A stretch of 64,000 nt of DNA, from contig NZ_MACF01000034.1 of assembly GCF_001884045.1 (NCBI RefSeq), forward strand, positions 1 to 64,000, in the 5' to 3' direction. How positions within the stretch are numbered: position 1 is the stretch's first letter; each line of letters opens with the position of its first letter. The stretch comes from Bacillus mobilis. GTDB taxonomy: Bacteria; Bacillota; Bacilli; Bacillales; Bacillaceae_G. This document shows, in pieces, positions 8,991 through 20,154 of the stretch. The notes below the pieces were generated by a model that made no database searches, was not told the origin of the DNA, and saw only the letters and a list, made by a program, of their open reading frames with translations. Position numbers and translations under genes: made by a program.

Positions 8991-9011
8991 GTTTAGTTCA
9001 CTTAACTAAAC
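8991..9011. promoter_or_regulatory. Palindromic operator of the MarR gene
   Basis: Perfect 8-bp arms GTTTAGTT and AACTAAAC flank a 5-bp centre, located 37 bp upstream of the marR start. Size and symmetry suit a MarR dimer site for autoregulation. Confidence 0.75.
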
Positions 9012-9070
9012 TATATTATACCTTTATGTTCGTGTAAAGGGAAATATCGCTCCGTACTTTATTCACAATG

Positions 9071-9104
9071 AAAAAAAGAAGACATCAATTAAGATGTCTC
9101 CCTT
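9071..9104 (-). terminator. Terminator of the bgl operon
   Basis: On the minus strand GAGACATC pairs with GATGTCTTC and is followed by a run of T residues, just after the bglA stop. Confidence 0.85.
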
Positions 9105-9110
9105 TCATAC

Positions 9111-12538
<3,428 letters not shown>

Positions 12539-12583
12539 AGTAACTTTCCCTCCCTACAATCATCCCATTTATTATTTTTATAA

Positions 12584-12677
12584 AAGAAAAAACCTAAACT
12601 AACCATAACGGCGTGATACATACGAATCACTCCATTACAAGTCAATTTAGGTTTTGCCTGCCAAACAGTAACAATCC
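12584..12677 (-). promoter_or_regulatory. RAT antiterminator and overlapping terminator before bglP
   Basis: The minus strand reads GGATTGTTACTG, then GCAGGCAAAACCTAAA (12643-12677), the ribonucleic antiterminator bound by LicT/BglG proteins. Its AAAACCTAAA arm is also the left arm of a terminator that ends with TTTAGGTTTTTT at 12584-12599. Binding of active LicT would free transcription into bglP. Confidence 0.9.
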
Positions 12678-12684
12678 CGTTTAT

Positions 12685-13533
12685 TCAATTACATAATTCA
12701 TTGCGTTTCGTTACACGATGAATGTGCAACGTCAAGTACACCTTTTCATCTTTTGAAAGATGACTATTATGTGCTTTTCGTAAGTATGCTTCAATTTTTT
12801 CTGTACAACAATATGCCTCTTCATACTTACTTTTCACTTGCTCGTATAAAAAATCATCATCGGCCGAGTTCAATTCCTTCTGCATTAAACGCTGCGCAAA
12901 ATATCGTAAATGCGTTACAAACCGACTATAATTAAATGAATTTTCATCTAAGTTCATCTTATAGTGGTACTTTACAACATTTAAAATATCTTGGACGATT
13001 TTCGTCATCGCTACCGTTTGTTGCATCGCCGGCTCTCCTTGCTGCGCATTAACGAAATGTAGTGCAATTGACCCTGCTTCATCTTCAGAAAGTCTAAGCC
13101 CAGTCTCTTCTTCAATTATGTTCAAAGCTTGTAGACCAATTTCAAACTCTTTCTGATAGAACCTCTTAATCTCCCAAAGCAAAGTATTTTTAAGATCCAT
13201 TCCTTCTTTATGCCGAGTTAAGGCAAAACTTAAGTGATCCGTTAATGTAAGATATATATAATCACTTAAAGTCCCCGGCAAAGCTGTCTTAGCAAACTGA
13301 ATAATTCTCTCTGTAATCTCTAAATTTTCTACAGGAATTTCAGTTAGCAACCTAGCAAGTTTCTCTGATAATTCTTTTGTTTCTAGCACAAAGGTCTTTT
13401 CTACCTTAGATTCATCAATCGTATCGCCTACTTTTTTCTGAAATCCCAAACCTCTGCCCATCAGTACAACTTCTGTCTCAGTATCCTTCATCGTACAAAC
13501 AACATTGTTATTTAAGATTTTATGGATTCTCAT
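12685..13533 (-). CDS. licT: LicT/BglG-family transcription antiterminator
   Basis: 282 residues. The N-terminal RNA-binding CAT domain (about 1-56: MRIHKILNNNVV, MGRGLGFQKKVGD) is followed by two PRD domains (about 65-170 and 175-282). Conserved regulatory histidines are seen in LTDHLSFALTRHKEG and HLRYFAQRL. The frame extends upstream to 13566, but ATG 13533 starts the conserved domain and has AAGAAGGCGG upstream. It controls its own operon through the RATs on either side. Confidence 0.94.
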   Translation of the reverse strand: MRIHKILNNNVVCTMKDTETEVVLMGRGLGFQKKVGDTIDESKVEKTFVLETKELSEKLARLLTEIPVENLEITERIIQFAKTALPGTLSDYIYLTLTDHLSFALTRHKEGMDLKNTLLWEIKRFYQKEFEIGLQALNIIEEETGLRLSEDEAGSIALHFVNAQQGEPAMQQTVAMTKIVQDILNVVKYHYKMNLDENSFNYSRFVTHLRYFAQRLMQKELNSADDDFLYEQVKSKYEEAYCCTEKIEAYLRKAHNSHLSKDEKVYLTLHIHRVTKRNELCN

Positions 13534-13576
13534 ATTGTTCCGCCTTCTTCTTCTTCTTAAAGTCACAAAAGGTAAT

Positions 13577-13663
13577 AAAAAAACCTAAACTGATTCCAAA
13601 AGCCACACTACACCCGTAGCCTCTAGATCAATTTAGGTTTTGCCTGCCGAACAGTAACAATCC
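13577..13663 (-). promoter_or_regulatory. Second RAT antiterminator and terminator, upstream of licT
   Basis: A RAT nearly identical to the one before bglP (GGATTGTTACTG, then GCAGGCAAAACCTAAA, minus strand 13630-13663). Its end is the left arm of a terminator with TTTAGGTTTTTTTA at 13577-13589. LicT would thus also read through in its own leader, giving positive autoregulation. Confidence 0.9.
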
Positions 13664-13685
13664 TTTTACTTATTAACTTACCTTT

Positions 13686-13713
13686 ATTATACACAAAGAG
13701 TAAGCGGTTGCAA
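13686..13713 (-). promoter_or_regulatory. SigA promoter of the bgl operon with overlapping cre
   Basis: On the minus strand TTGCAA (13708-13713) and TATAAT (13686-13691) are 16 bp apart, just before the RAT. AGTAAGCGGTTGCA (13699-13712 on the plus strand) matches 13 of 14 positions of TGWAANCGNTNNCA, so CcpA would block the -35 box when glucose is present. Confidence 0.75.
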
Positions 13714-13750
13714 TGATAAATTATTGAATATTTTTTTACAAAGAACAATA

Positions 13751-14107
13751 CTATCTATTTATCAACTGTTGCTTAAATTCATCTAAAACTTTCTTTCTCT
13801 CTTCATAATCTTCCACATCTGCTTCTTCCCAAAGCTCAAGGTCAGCCCCTCGCTCAATTAATGCAATCGCATTACTGCGAACTTCCTCTTGAAGACAACC
13901 CTTCTCCAATTGTATTGCCGCAAGACCAATGTATACTAAAGACATTACCTCTAACTCTTCCTCCATATCAAACTCATCTACATACTCTTCTAAAATGAGC
14001 TTAGTTGCTTCTTCCGCACTATTATCTTCTTCTATATATTCAATAAACTGCTCTTTCACATCACAAGTCGTGTCATCATCAAATAATCCAGTTCCCCAAG
14101 CGCCCAT
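13751..14107 (-). CDS. DUF4259 protein
   Basis: 118 residues, acidic, cytosolic. The N-terminus MGAWGTGLFDDDTTCDVKE is the DUF4259 hallmark; the family has no known function and appears sporadically in Bacillus. AAGGAGCT lies before the ATG. No operon partner is evident. Confidence 0.85.
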   Translation of the reverse strand: MGAWGTGLFDDDTTCDVKEQFIEYIEEDNSAEEATKLILEEYVDEFDMEEELEVMSLVYIGLAAIQLEKGCLQEEVRSNAIALIERGADLELWEEADVEDYEERKKVLDEFKQQLINR

Positions 14108-14311
14108 ATGCTACAGCTCCTTCTTTGTACCTTTTTTCATTTCTATTTCAATCTTAAATATAGTAGAAGTTCATTACAAGACTAGTTATATACAGCATTA
14201 TATTTTACAATTACTATAGGTAATATATATTTTTCACTACATGTATCATTCTGAATAATTAAACATAATTATCGATAAAATCCCATATAGACCCAGTAAT
14301 GGTTAAAATGT

Positions 14312-14426
14312 TATAATGAAATCACCCTACATAGTTACTCATATTCATACAGAGGAACTAGCGTCTTATTAAGCAATGCGCATAAATTAGATAAAAAAGA
14401 CACTTTTTACAGTGTCTTTTTTATTT
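14312..14426 (+). ncRNA. Possible orphan small RNA with terminator
   Basis: A TATAAT at 14312-14317 is followed about 75 bp later by a strong terminator (AAAAAAGACAC, then GTGTCTTTTTT, 14391-14426). The DUF4259 gene diverges and the next plus-strand gene starts after the terminator, so no protein gene feeds it. An 18-codon frame from 14317 lacks a ribosome site. There is no convincing -35 box, so this is a suggestion only. Confidence 0.3.
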
Positions 14427-14490
14427 ATATTCTCATAGGAAGTATCTCTTTTATAAACAAAATTTATTAACTAAAGAAGGAGACTATCAT

Positions 14491-14757
14491 ATGGAGCATC
14501 CTCTAGCAAGAGAACTACGTAACATACGTATATGCCTGATCATCTTGATCATTGTCATTGCATTTTGGGATCGTGAGAAAACTGTGGAAATCACTGACCA
14601 TGGTAGTGATCCTAGCTTAAATATTAGCAATATGACCCAAGTTGGCGATAATACATTTGCTTATAAAGACGAATCTAATCAAATTAAAATATTCAAATTC
14701 AACCCAGATACAAATGAAATAAAGCTAATAAAAGAGTTTTACGCTAGCGAATATTAA
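14491..14757 (+). CDS. Small membrane-anchored protein of unknown function
   Basis: 88 residues. One hydrophobic segment (about 12-26, ICLIILIIVIAF) is followed by a polar domain of about 60 residues, which with positive N-terminal residues would face outside. GAAGGAGA precedes the ATG. I do not recognise the family. A terminator follows directly at 14764-14790, so it is monocistronic. Confidence 0.7.
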   Translation: MEHPLARELRNIRICLIILIIVIAFWDREKTVEITDHGSDPSLNISNMTQVGDNTFAYKDESNQIKIFKFNPDTNEIKLIKEFYASEY

Positions 14758-14763
14758 TTATAT

Positions 14764-14790
14764 AAAGGCACCTTAAGGTGTCTTTTTTTA
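14764..14790 (+). terminator. Terminator
   Basis: AAGGCACC pairs with GGTGTCTT, followed by a T run, 7 bp after the stop codon of the 88-residue protein. Confidence 0.8.
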
Positions 14791-14835
14791 TTTTCAAAAG
14801 GACCTGCTCACGTTTATACGTCAAAACATAAAGTA
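14791..14835 (+). repeat. Duplicated upstream element, copy 1
   Basis: A 45-bp stretch shared with 16041-16085 with 3 mismatches, each copy upstream of a YjcZ-type gene. It ends in CATAAAGTA (14827-14835), which fits the SigK -10 consensus CATAnnnTA. A SigK -35 is not clear. Expression in the mother cell is inferred. Confidence 0.7.
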
Positions 14836-14902
14836 AATGGAATCCGTTAAAAAAACACGAGTGACCCTTTGTTTTTCCCCTCTTATTAAAGGAGGAACTA
14901 TT

Positions 14903-15013
14903 ATGGGATTTGGTGGTAGTTGCGGCGGAGGCTGCGGTTTTGCTGGAGGATTTGCATTATTAGTTGTGTTATTCATTTTATTAATCATCGTTGGAGCTTC
15001 TTGCTTCTGCTAA
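14903..15013 (+). CDS. YjcZ-family tiny sporulation-type membrane protein
   Basis: 36 residues. A Gly/Cys-rich head (MGFGGSCGGGCGFAGG) is followed by one hydrophobic helix ([16 protein letters not shown]), the layout of the YjcZ tiny membrane family common in spore-formers. AAAGGAGG stands 6 bp before the ATG and a terminator follows at 15031-15062. It is a paralogue of the gene at 16131, and both have the same upstream element. The molecular role is unknown. Confidence 0.88.
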   Translation: MGFGGSCGGGCGFAGGFALLVVLFILLIIVGASCFC

Positions 15014-15030
15014 GACTAAACAAACTATCG

Positions 15031-15062
15031 GAAAAGACACTCTTATATGGGTGTCTTTTCTT
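15031..15062 (+). terminator. Terminator
   Basis: AAAAGACAC pairs with GTGTCTTTT, followed by T residues, after the first YjcZ-type gene. Confidence 0.8.
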
Positions 15063-15155
15063 TGTAAACTAAAAAGTATGAGAATCCGATCCTTTAGACA
15101 TAATTACGACTAAAGGCTTTTTTGTATGTAAATAAATGAAAAAGGAGCTAATTAT

Positions 15156-15257
15156 ATGGAACATAATAAAAATGGAATGCTTGCTTTAATCGTTTTGTTT
15201 GTAGGACTAGCTTTTTTTGTTTTCGGTATGGTTTATCATTTATGGGGAACGGTTTAA
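15156..15257 (+). CDS. 33-residue membrane peptide
   Basis: A very short frame, MEHNKNGMLALIV onward, with one hydrophobic helix of about 20 residues and a short polar tail. AAAAGGAGC is well spaced before the ATG, which is the main evidence that it is translated. It lies in a run of tiny membrane genes between two YjcZ paralogues. Function unknown. Confidence 0.65.
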   Translation: MEHNKNGMLALIVLFVGLAFFVFGMVYHLWGTV

Positions 15258-15389
15258 AAATAAATAGTACTTCATTTAGAAGAAATTCAGAAGCAACATC
15301 CTGGACTCCATCTCATTAAACACTAATAACAATTTCCCTAGCTATGTAACCCCTCTCTTATGCTTGAGGGATTTCTACTTTGACACAAT

Positions 15390-15425
15390 TATAAAAAAAG
15401 GCCCCATCACTGGGGCACTCAAAAA
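15390..15425 (-). terminator. Terminator-like hairpin, minus strand
   Basis: GCCCCA-GTGA-TGGGGC followed by CCTTTTTTT on the minus strand. It could end read-through from the gene at 15671-15931. Nothing else is seen between 15260 and 15630. Confidence 0.6.
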
Positions 15426-15630
15426 ATAATATAAGTAAATGAATTAAAACAAATAACAGACAACTAAAATATATACAATAAACATCATATAATCTATATA
15501 TATGCAACATTACATAAAAATATTTACTATTACATGCTATACTAAAAAAGGAGTCGACAATCGTTATTTTCTTCTTATTATTAAAGCAATATGGATATAT
15601 CTTCTTAACTTCATTTGGATTGTACAAGCA

Positions 15631-15664
15631 AAAGAAGACATCGTAATCGATGTCTTCTTTTCTT
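15631..15664. terminator. Terminator, both strands
   Basis: AAAGAAGACATCG pairs with CGATGTCTTCTTT, 7 bp after the end of the minus-strand gene at 15671. Confidence 0.8.
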
Positions 15665-15670
15665 ATACTT

Positions 15671-15931
15671 TTATGAATTTTTTTGCGAAGATGCTCTCCA
15701 AGCACGAAAAGATGTTGGGCGTCCAGAATGAGCTCTTTGCTTTGCAGCAGCTGATTTTTCTTCAATATTCATTGGTTTTTCTTCAATAGTCGCTGGTTTT
15801 TCTTCCACAATCACTGATTTTTCTTCAAGAATAGTCACAGCTGTTTGCATTTTTTCCAACTGCTCTTTTAAAGCTTGCTGTTCAATCTTTAAATCCGTAA
15901 GTAATCGTAAAATCATTTCAGAATTGGCCAT
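15671..15931 (-). CDS. Small coiled-coil protein with IEEKP-type repeats
   Basis: 86 residues from ATG 15931 with GGAAGGAGG upstream; the longer frame to 15970 has no such site. Residues about 1-40 form a Leu/Glu heptad region (ILRLLTDLKIEQQALKEQLE). Then come four imperfect copies of the unit I-V/E-EEK-P/S, then a basic tail (GRPTSFRAWRASS). No membrane segment. I do not recognise the family. Confidence 0.6.
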   Translation of the reverse strand: MANSEMILRLLTDLKIEQQALKEQLEKMQTAVTILEEKSVIVEEKPATIEEKPMNIEEKSAAAKQRAHSGRPTSFRAWRASSQKNS

Positions 15932-16040
15932 AAAGATCCTCCTTCCCCCAATACACAGAATAAAATACAATATGTCATCAGCATAATACCCGTGACAAAA
16001 ATAAGGTCGTCAATTCTCATTAAATCTAAGCACTTTTTAT

Positions 16041-16085
16041 TTTTCAAAAGGACCTGCTCAAGTTTATCCGTAAAAACATAAAGTA
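16041..16085 (+). repeat. Duplicated upstream element, copy 2
   Basis: Second copy of the 45-bp element at 14791, upstream of the second YjcZ-type gene. It again ends in CATAAAGTA (16077-16085), a SigK-like -10. Confidence 0.7.
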
Positions 16086-16130
16086 CATTAAATCCATTAA
16101 TTAATGGTCTTTATGGAAGGAGGAGTTAAT

Positions 16131-16256
16131 ATGGGCTATGGCGGTACTTGTGGCGGTGGCTGCGGTTTCGGCGGCGGATTCGCTTTACTTGTTGTACTAT
16201 TTATTTTATTAATCATCGTAGGAGCTAGTTGTTGGGGCGGCGGATTCGGCTGCTAA
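16131..16256 (+). CDS. YjcZ-family tiny sporulation-type membrane protein
   Basis: 41 residues: a Gly/Cys-rich head, one hydrophobic helix nearly identical to the paralogue at 14903, and an extra Gly-rich tail (CWGGGFGC). GGAAGGAGG precedes the ATG and a terminator follows. Same family and probable late-sporulation expression as the paralogue. Confidence 0.88.
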   Translation: MGYGGTCGGGCGFGGGFALLVVLFILLIIVGASCWGGGFGC

Positions 16257-16259
16257 TAA

Positions 16260-16287
16260 GAGGCACTCTTGAGAGTGTCTTTTTTTA
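16260..16287 (+). terminator. Terminator
   Basis: GGCACTCT pairs with AGAGTGTC, then a T7 run, directly after the second YjcZ-type gene. Confidence 0.8.
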
Positions 16288-16330
16288 TGTTTTTAGATGT
16301 ACAACCCTTCGAAATTGGCACATTTTAAAA

Positions 16331-16391
16331 TTGACATAGCACTTCATGCACCATATACTGTTAACAACAGTATACTGTCATTAACAGTATA
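16331..16391 (+). promoter_or_regulatory. padR promoter with two overlapping palindromic operators
   Basis: TTGACA (16331-16336) and TATACT (16354-16359) are 17 bp apart, a near-ideal SigA promoter. The -10 box is inside a perfect palindrome, TATACTGTT-AAC-AACAGTATA (16354-16374). A second, slightly imperfect one, TATACTGT to ACAGTATA (16371-16391), shares the central TATA. Two PadR dimers could bind side by side and block transcription. Confidence 0.85.
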
Positions 16392-16420
16392 AACCTTAAT
16401 TCATTCAAGGAGGTATATCC

Positions 16421-16762
16421 ATGAAACATACAGGAAGACATACAGGTGCATTTCTTTTGTTATTTTTAGCTGAAGGAGATAACTATGGCGGGCAATTATT
16501 GCAAAAGTGCGAAGAAGAACTTCCAGTTAATCCAATCGATAGCGCCATTTTATATCGTACGCTAAAGAAATTAGAAAACGAAGGTGCAATTGAATCTTAT
16601 GTAAGTACAGATCATCAAGACAAACCGAGAAAGATGTACAAAATTACGCCTGCTGGAAAGGAACAATTGGCAGATTTCCAAATGGATATTGAAGAAAAAA
16701 TGAAGAACTTATCCTTTTTCATAGACAAATATAAGAACTTAAAGGATTCCGACCATGATTAA
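16421..16762 (+). CDS. PadR-family transcriptional repressor
   Basis: 113 residues. The PadR winged helix is evident in LYRTLKKLENEGAIESYV and KMYKITPAGKEQL, and a short C-terminal helix for dimerisation follows. It probably represses its own operon through the double palindrome at its promoter. The stop overlaps the start of the first permease gene by 8 bp, so all three genes are cotranscribed. Confidence 0.92.
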   Translation: MKHTGRHTGAFLLLFLAEGDNYGGQLLQKCEEELPVNPIDSAILYRTLKKLENEGAIESYVSTDHQDKPRKMYKITPAGKEQLADFQMDIEEKMKNLSFFIDKYKNLKDSDHD

Positions 16763-17237
16763 CGGTGTGATTCTTTATACTTTAGCCATTATTCTTACGG
16801 GGATTTCTTTTATGAAGGACCGCAATAAAACGAAAAGAGCTCTAATGAAATCGTGGAAAATGTTTCGCAATCTTCTACCTGCGATGCTTTCCATCATGCT
16901 CTTCGTTGGCTTATCGCTTTCTATATTAACGCCATCTTTCATCTCTTCTATTATTGGGGAGCAATCTGGATTTCTCGGCATTGTTTATTCAGCGATACTC
17001 GGATCCGTTGCACTTATTCCAAGCTTCGTCGTATTCCCACTCGGCAATACATTAGTCCAACACGGCGCAGGCCTTCCTCAAGTTGCGGCACTTATGTCTA
17101 CACTCATGTCAGTAGGAATTACAACCTTACCGATGGAACAAAAGATATTCGGGCGAAGCTTTGCTTACGCACGTAATGCGTCTGCATTGCTCATGTCTCT
17201 CCTATTCTCCTATATCATTTGGGTGGTGATGGTATGA
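16755..17237 (+). CDS. Permease half, DUF318/ArsP-like, N-terminal type
   Basis: 160 residues with four to five membrane spans. The core resembles half of the two-domain DUF318/ArsP permeases (FVGLSLSILTPSFISSIIG; later ALIPSFVVFPLGNTLVQHGAG). The other half is encoded by the next gene with a 4-bp overlap, so the pair probably assembles one transporter. Substrate unknown; control by the upstream PadR suggests induction by its substrate. Confidence 0.72.
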   Translation: MINGVILYTLAIILTGISFMKDRNKTKRALMKSWKMFRNLLPAMLSIMLFVGLSLSILTPSFISSIIGEQSGFLGIVYSAILGSVALIPSFVVFPLGNTLVQHGAGLPQVAALMSTLMSVGITTLPMEQKIFGRSFAYARNASALLMSLLFSYIIWVVMV

Positions 17238-17761
17238 AAGAACTAAAAAGATACCGTTTCTTTTTCATCTTACTACTGGGGCTCATTGTATTAACTTTTA
17301 TAAATCAATCTTTAGGATGGAGCGCATTACAATTAACAGGAAATAGCATTTTAGATATGTTGTTTCTCCTTCCCCCTGTCCTACTATTTGTAGGATTACT
17401 CGATCAATGGGTGAAAAAAGAAACGCTCATGAAATATATGGGGAAAAATTCCGGCGTATACGGAATTTTATTCTCTCTATTATTAGGTGGCATTGCAGCT
17501 GGTCCTCTCTACGTTGCCTTCCCAATTGCAGCACTACTCTTACAAAAAGGCGCAAGCATTCGATATATCGTATTTTTCTTAGGCGTTTGGACAACTGCGA
17601 AATTGCCAATTCTCGTGTATGAATTTTCTTCATTTGGCACTACCTTTACACTTATTCATGTTAGTTTTGGTTTAGTGTTCTTTTATGTAATGGGGCTTAT
17701 TTTTGAAAGGTTTTATGATCAGGGGCAGTTGCTACGGTATGATGTTACAAAAGACATGTAA
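17234..17761 (+). CDS. Permease half, DUF318/ArsP-like, C-terminal type
   Basis: 175 residues from ATG 17234, which overlaps the preceding stop as ATGA. Four to five spans. The segment VGLLDQWVKKETLMKYMGKN followed by a Gly-rich loop (LLLGGIAAGPLYVAFPIAALLLQKGAS) is the family motif, and it parallels the loop in the partner half. It is the last gene of the padR operon. Confidence 0.75.
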   Translation: MKELKRYRFFFILLLGLIVLTFINQSLGWSALQLTGNSILDMLFLLPPVLLFVGLLDQWVKKETLMKYMGKNSGVYGILFSLLLGGIAAGPLYVAFPIAALLLQKGASIRYIVFFLGVWTTAKLPILVYEFSSFGTTFTLIHVSFGLVFFYVMGLIFERFYDQGQLLRYDVTKDM

Positions 17762-17792
17762 AAAGACACCTTTTCTAGTAAAGATGTCTTTT
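17760..17792 (+). terminator. Terminator of padR-permease operon
   Basis: AAAAAGACAC to GATGTCTTTTTT, imperfect stem with T run, overlapping the last stop codon. Confidence 0.7.
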
Positions 17793-17803
17793 TTATATAA
17801 ACC

Positions 17804-19279
17804 TTAATTCTCGTTCTGTAAAACCCTCGCTGCTTTTACTCCCTTTTTCTCTTCTTTTAAAAACAGCGATACGATAAATGCAACAATGATAAAGACTAAC
17901 CCTAATGTAAATGCACCTTGGAATCCTGAAGTTAAACCGTTTAACTTCTCTACTGGATCCATTGGATTTGCGGAGCTTTCCATATAGCTAGTTGTTCCTG
18001 AAGACATTTTCGAAATAAAGATAGCTGTACCAATTGCGCCAGCTACTTGTTGTAACGTACTAAACAGTGCTGTTCCGTGCGGATATAAATCTGGTGTTAA
18101 TTGATTTAAACCGTATGTTTGTGCTGTCATGACAAACATGAGTCCAACCATTAATACGCTATGCATAACGATAATTTGTACCATCGATGTGTCAGGAGTA
18201 ATGCCTTTAAATAAGAACATTGCAATCCCTACTAACACAATGCCGGGAACGATAATAACTTTCGGACTAAATTTATCAAATAGTTTACCTGCAATTGGTC
18301 CCATGATGGCGCTAATAACACTTCCCGGAAGCATGATAATTCCTGATTTAAAAGCTGTAACGAGTAACACTGTTTGCAGGAACATCGGTAATAAAGTCAT
18401 CGTTGAAAATAACGACATCATCACAATCACGATTAATCCTACTGATAATGTAAACATCGGAACTTTAAATGCGCGTAATTCTAAAATTGGATTCTCAATT
18501 TTCAATTGTCGAACGACAAACATACATAATGAGATAATCCCAACAAGTAAAGTGCCATACACTTTCGCATCCGACCATCCTAAGTCACCTGATGCACTAA
18601 AGCTATACACAAGCCCGCCAAATCCTAATGTCGATAAAAGGATAGATGGATAATCTACCTTTGGCCTTGTTAACTCGGAAACATTTTGAATGTACTTCAT
18701 TCCAATCATAATTGAAATGATCACGATCGGAATAACAATGTAGAATAACCAGCGCCAATTTAATGAATCCACAATTACTCCAGATAATGTAGGACCAATT
18801 GCCGGAGCTGCCATCATCACAAGTGCGATTAATCCCATTGTGGCACCACGTTTTTCAGGCGGACAAATGATTAAAATCGTATTCATCAATAACGGTGTAA
18901 TTAATCCCGTCGCTACAGCTTGGACGATACGACCGACTAATAAAATGGAAAATGTCGGTGCGAATCCCGCAATTAATGTACCAGCTAAAAACGTTACCAT
19001 AGCGATCAAAAACATTTGTCTCGTTGTGAGCCATTGCTGAAGTAACGCTGTAATTGGGACTAAAACCCCAACCACTAACATGTAAGCTGTAGAAAGCCAT
19101 TGAATTGTTGAGGCTGTTACGCCAAATTCTTTCATTAATACAGTTAACGCATTACCAAGTAACGTTTCGTTTAATAACGCAACCATTGCCCCTAAAAGTA
19201 ATGCAATTAAAATGGGGGTATGTTTCATATTAGAAGTATCAACTTTGCCACTTGCAGGGCTCTTAGTTGTCATATTCAT
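17804..19279 (-). CDS. MFS multidrug efflux transporter, DHA2 (14-TM) type
   Basis: 491 residues with about 14 membrane spans. DHA2 features are present: the N-terminal helix NETLLGNALTVLMKEFG, WLSTAYMLVVGVLVPITA, and motif C-like APAIGPTLSGVIVD. It is predicted to export drugs or toxic compounds by proton antiport. GAGGAG precedes the ATG. A TetR gene diverges from it with a long inverted repeat between the two, so it is probably repressed and inducible. Confidence 0.9.
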   Translation of the reverse strand: MNMTTKSPASGKVDTSNMKHTPILIALLLGAMVALLNETLLGNALTVLMKEFGVTASTIQWLSTAYMLVVGVLVPITALLQQWLTTRQMFLIAMVTFLAGTLIAGFAPTFSILLVGRIVQAVATGLITPLLMNTILIICPPEKRGATMGLIALVMMAAPAIGPTLSGVIVDSLNWRWLFYIVIPIVIISIMIGMKYIQNVSELTRPKVDYPSILLSTLGFGGLVYSFSASGDLGWSDAKVYGTLLVGIISLCMFVVRQLKIENPILELRAFKVPMFTLSVGLIVIVMMSLFSTMTLLPMFLQTVLLVTAFKSGIIMLPGSVISAIMGPIAGKLFDKFSPKVIIVPGIVLVGIAMFLFKGITPDTSMVQIIVMHSVLMVGLMFVMTAQTYGLNQLTPDLYPHGTALFSTLQQVAGAIGTAIFISKMSSGTTSYMESSANPMDPVEKLNGLTSGFQGAFTLGLVFIIVAFIVSLFLKEEKKGVKAARVLQNEN

Positions 19280-19352
19280 TTACAGATTCTCCTCCTGTTT
19301 CTTACTTAAAAAACTTTAAATACACCGGAACACATGTAATATAATATACATA

Positions 19353-19404
19353 TGTAGATTAAAAAGGGAGAATCAATTTTCAGCCACTGTATATTTAATC
19401 TACA
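19353..19404. promoter_or_regulatory. Inverted repeat between MFS and TetR genes
   Basis: TGTAGATTAAA (19353-19363) and TTTAATCTACA (19394-19404) are perfect 11-bp inverted copies, 30 bp apart. They may be two half-sites or two operators for the divergent TetR protein. Confidence 0.6.
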
Positions 19405-19421
19405 AAAAAGGAGAATTGTAG

Positions 19422-19997
19422 ATGAATGATAATGAAAAACAAATTGATTTACGTATTAGACGTACACATAAATTATTGTGGGATTCCTTATTTGAATTAA
19501 TGACGCAATCAAAACAGAAATATAGTACGATCACGATTAACCAAATATGTGACCGCGCAATGGTACACCGAACGACCTTCTATAAACACTTTGAAGATAA
19601 AGATGCTTTATTAGCATTTGGATTTAAACGATACAGCAAGATGATTGGTGAAATACCGGTTTCAGATCGATTAAGTAAACCATTTCAAGTAATGGAACAA
19701 TTTCTACATCATGAAGAAATCGGTAAAATATTAGAAACGCAAATGTCTGATGAACAATTTATTAACCGGACACAGTATTTAAGTCACGAAACGAGAAAAC
19801 AAGAAATAGAAGCGTTAAATCAACTTTGCAAAAACCATACGATGCCAAATGATTTAATCATTGAATTTTATTCAGGGGCAATCACCTCATTAAGCGCATG
19901 GTGGTTTAAAAATGAAAGAAGCGTTTCTGCGGCTGAAATGGATAGGTATCTCCACCAACTTATTAATCGGGATATTTTTCAGTTTGGAGAGGAATAA
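19422..19997 (+). CDS. TetR-family repressor
   Basis: 191 residues. The N-terminal helix-turn-helix spans about residues 10-55 (ITINQICDRAMVHRTTFYKHFEDKDAL). The C-terminal domain ends in ITSLSAWWFKNERSVSAAEMDRYLHQL, a layout common in TetR regulators of MFS pumps. It is divergent from the DHA2 transporter and followed by a terminator. Confidence 0.9.
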   Translation: MNDNEKQIDLRIRRTHKLLWDSLFELMTQSKQKYSTITINQICDRAMVHRTTFYKHFEDKDALLAFGFKRYSKMIGEIPVSDRLSKPFQVMEQFLHHEEIGKILETQMSDEQFINRTQYLSHETRKQEIEALNQLCKNHTMPNDLIIEFYSGAITSLSAWWFKNERSVSAAEMDRYLHQLINRDIFQFGEE

Positions 19998-20008
19998 CTT
20001 TCCCATCA

Positions 20009-20041
20009 AAAAAGGCTGTTTTATAAACAGCCTTTTTTTTG
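20009..20041 (+). terminator. Terminator of tetR
   Basis: AAAAAAGGCTGTTT-TAT-AAACAGCCTTTTTTT, a strong perfect stem with T8. Confidence 0.9.
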
Positions 20042-20154
20042 ATGGAATAAAACGTCGATAAATTTAAGTTACAAATATTCAGAATTAATATTAAAATAAA
20101 AAATGGGGATAGGGGTATGGGATTGTAAATTTTATACATAACGAGGGAATAAAG

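Noticed and set aside
15358-15765. Minus-strand 135-codon frame with Cys/Phe/Tyr-rich composition
   Set aside because: It overlaps the better-supported 86-residue gene and two terminators and has no ribosome site.
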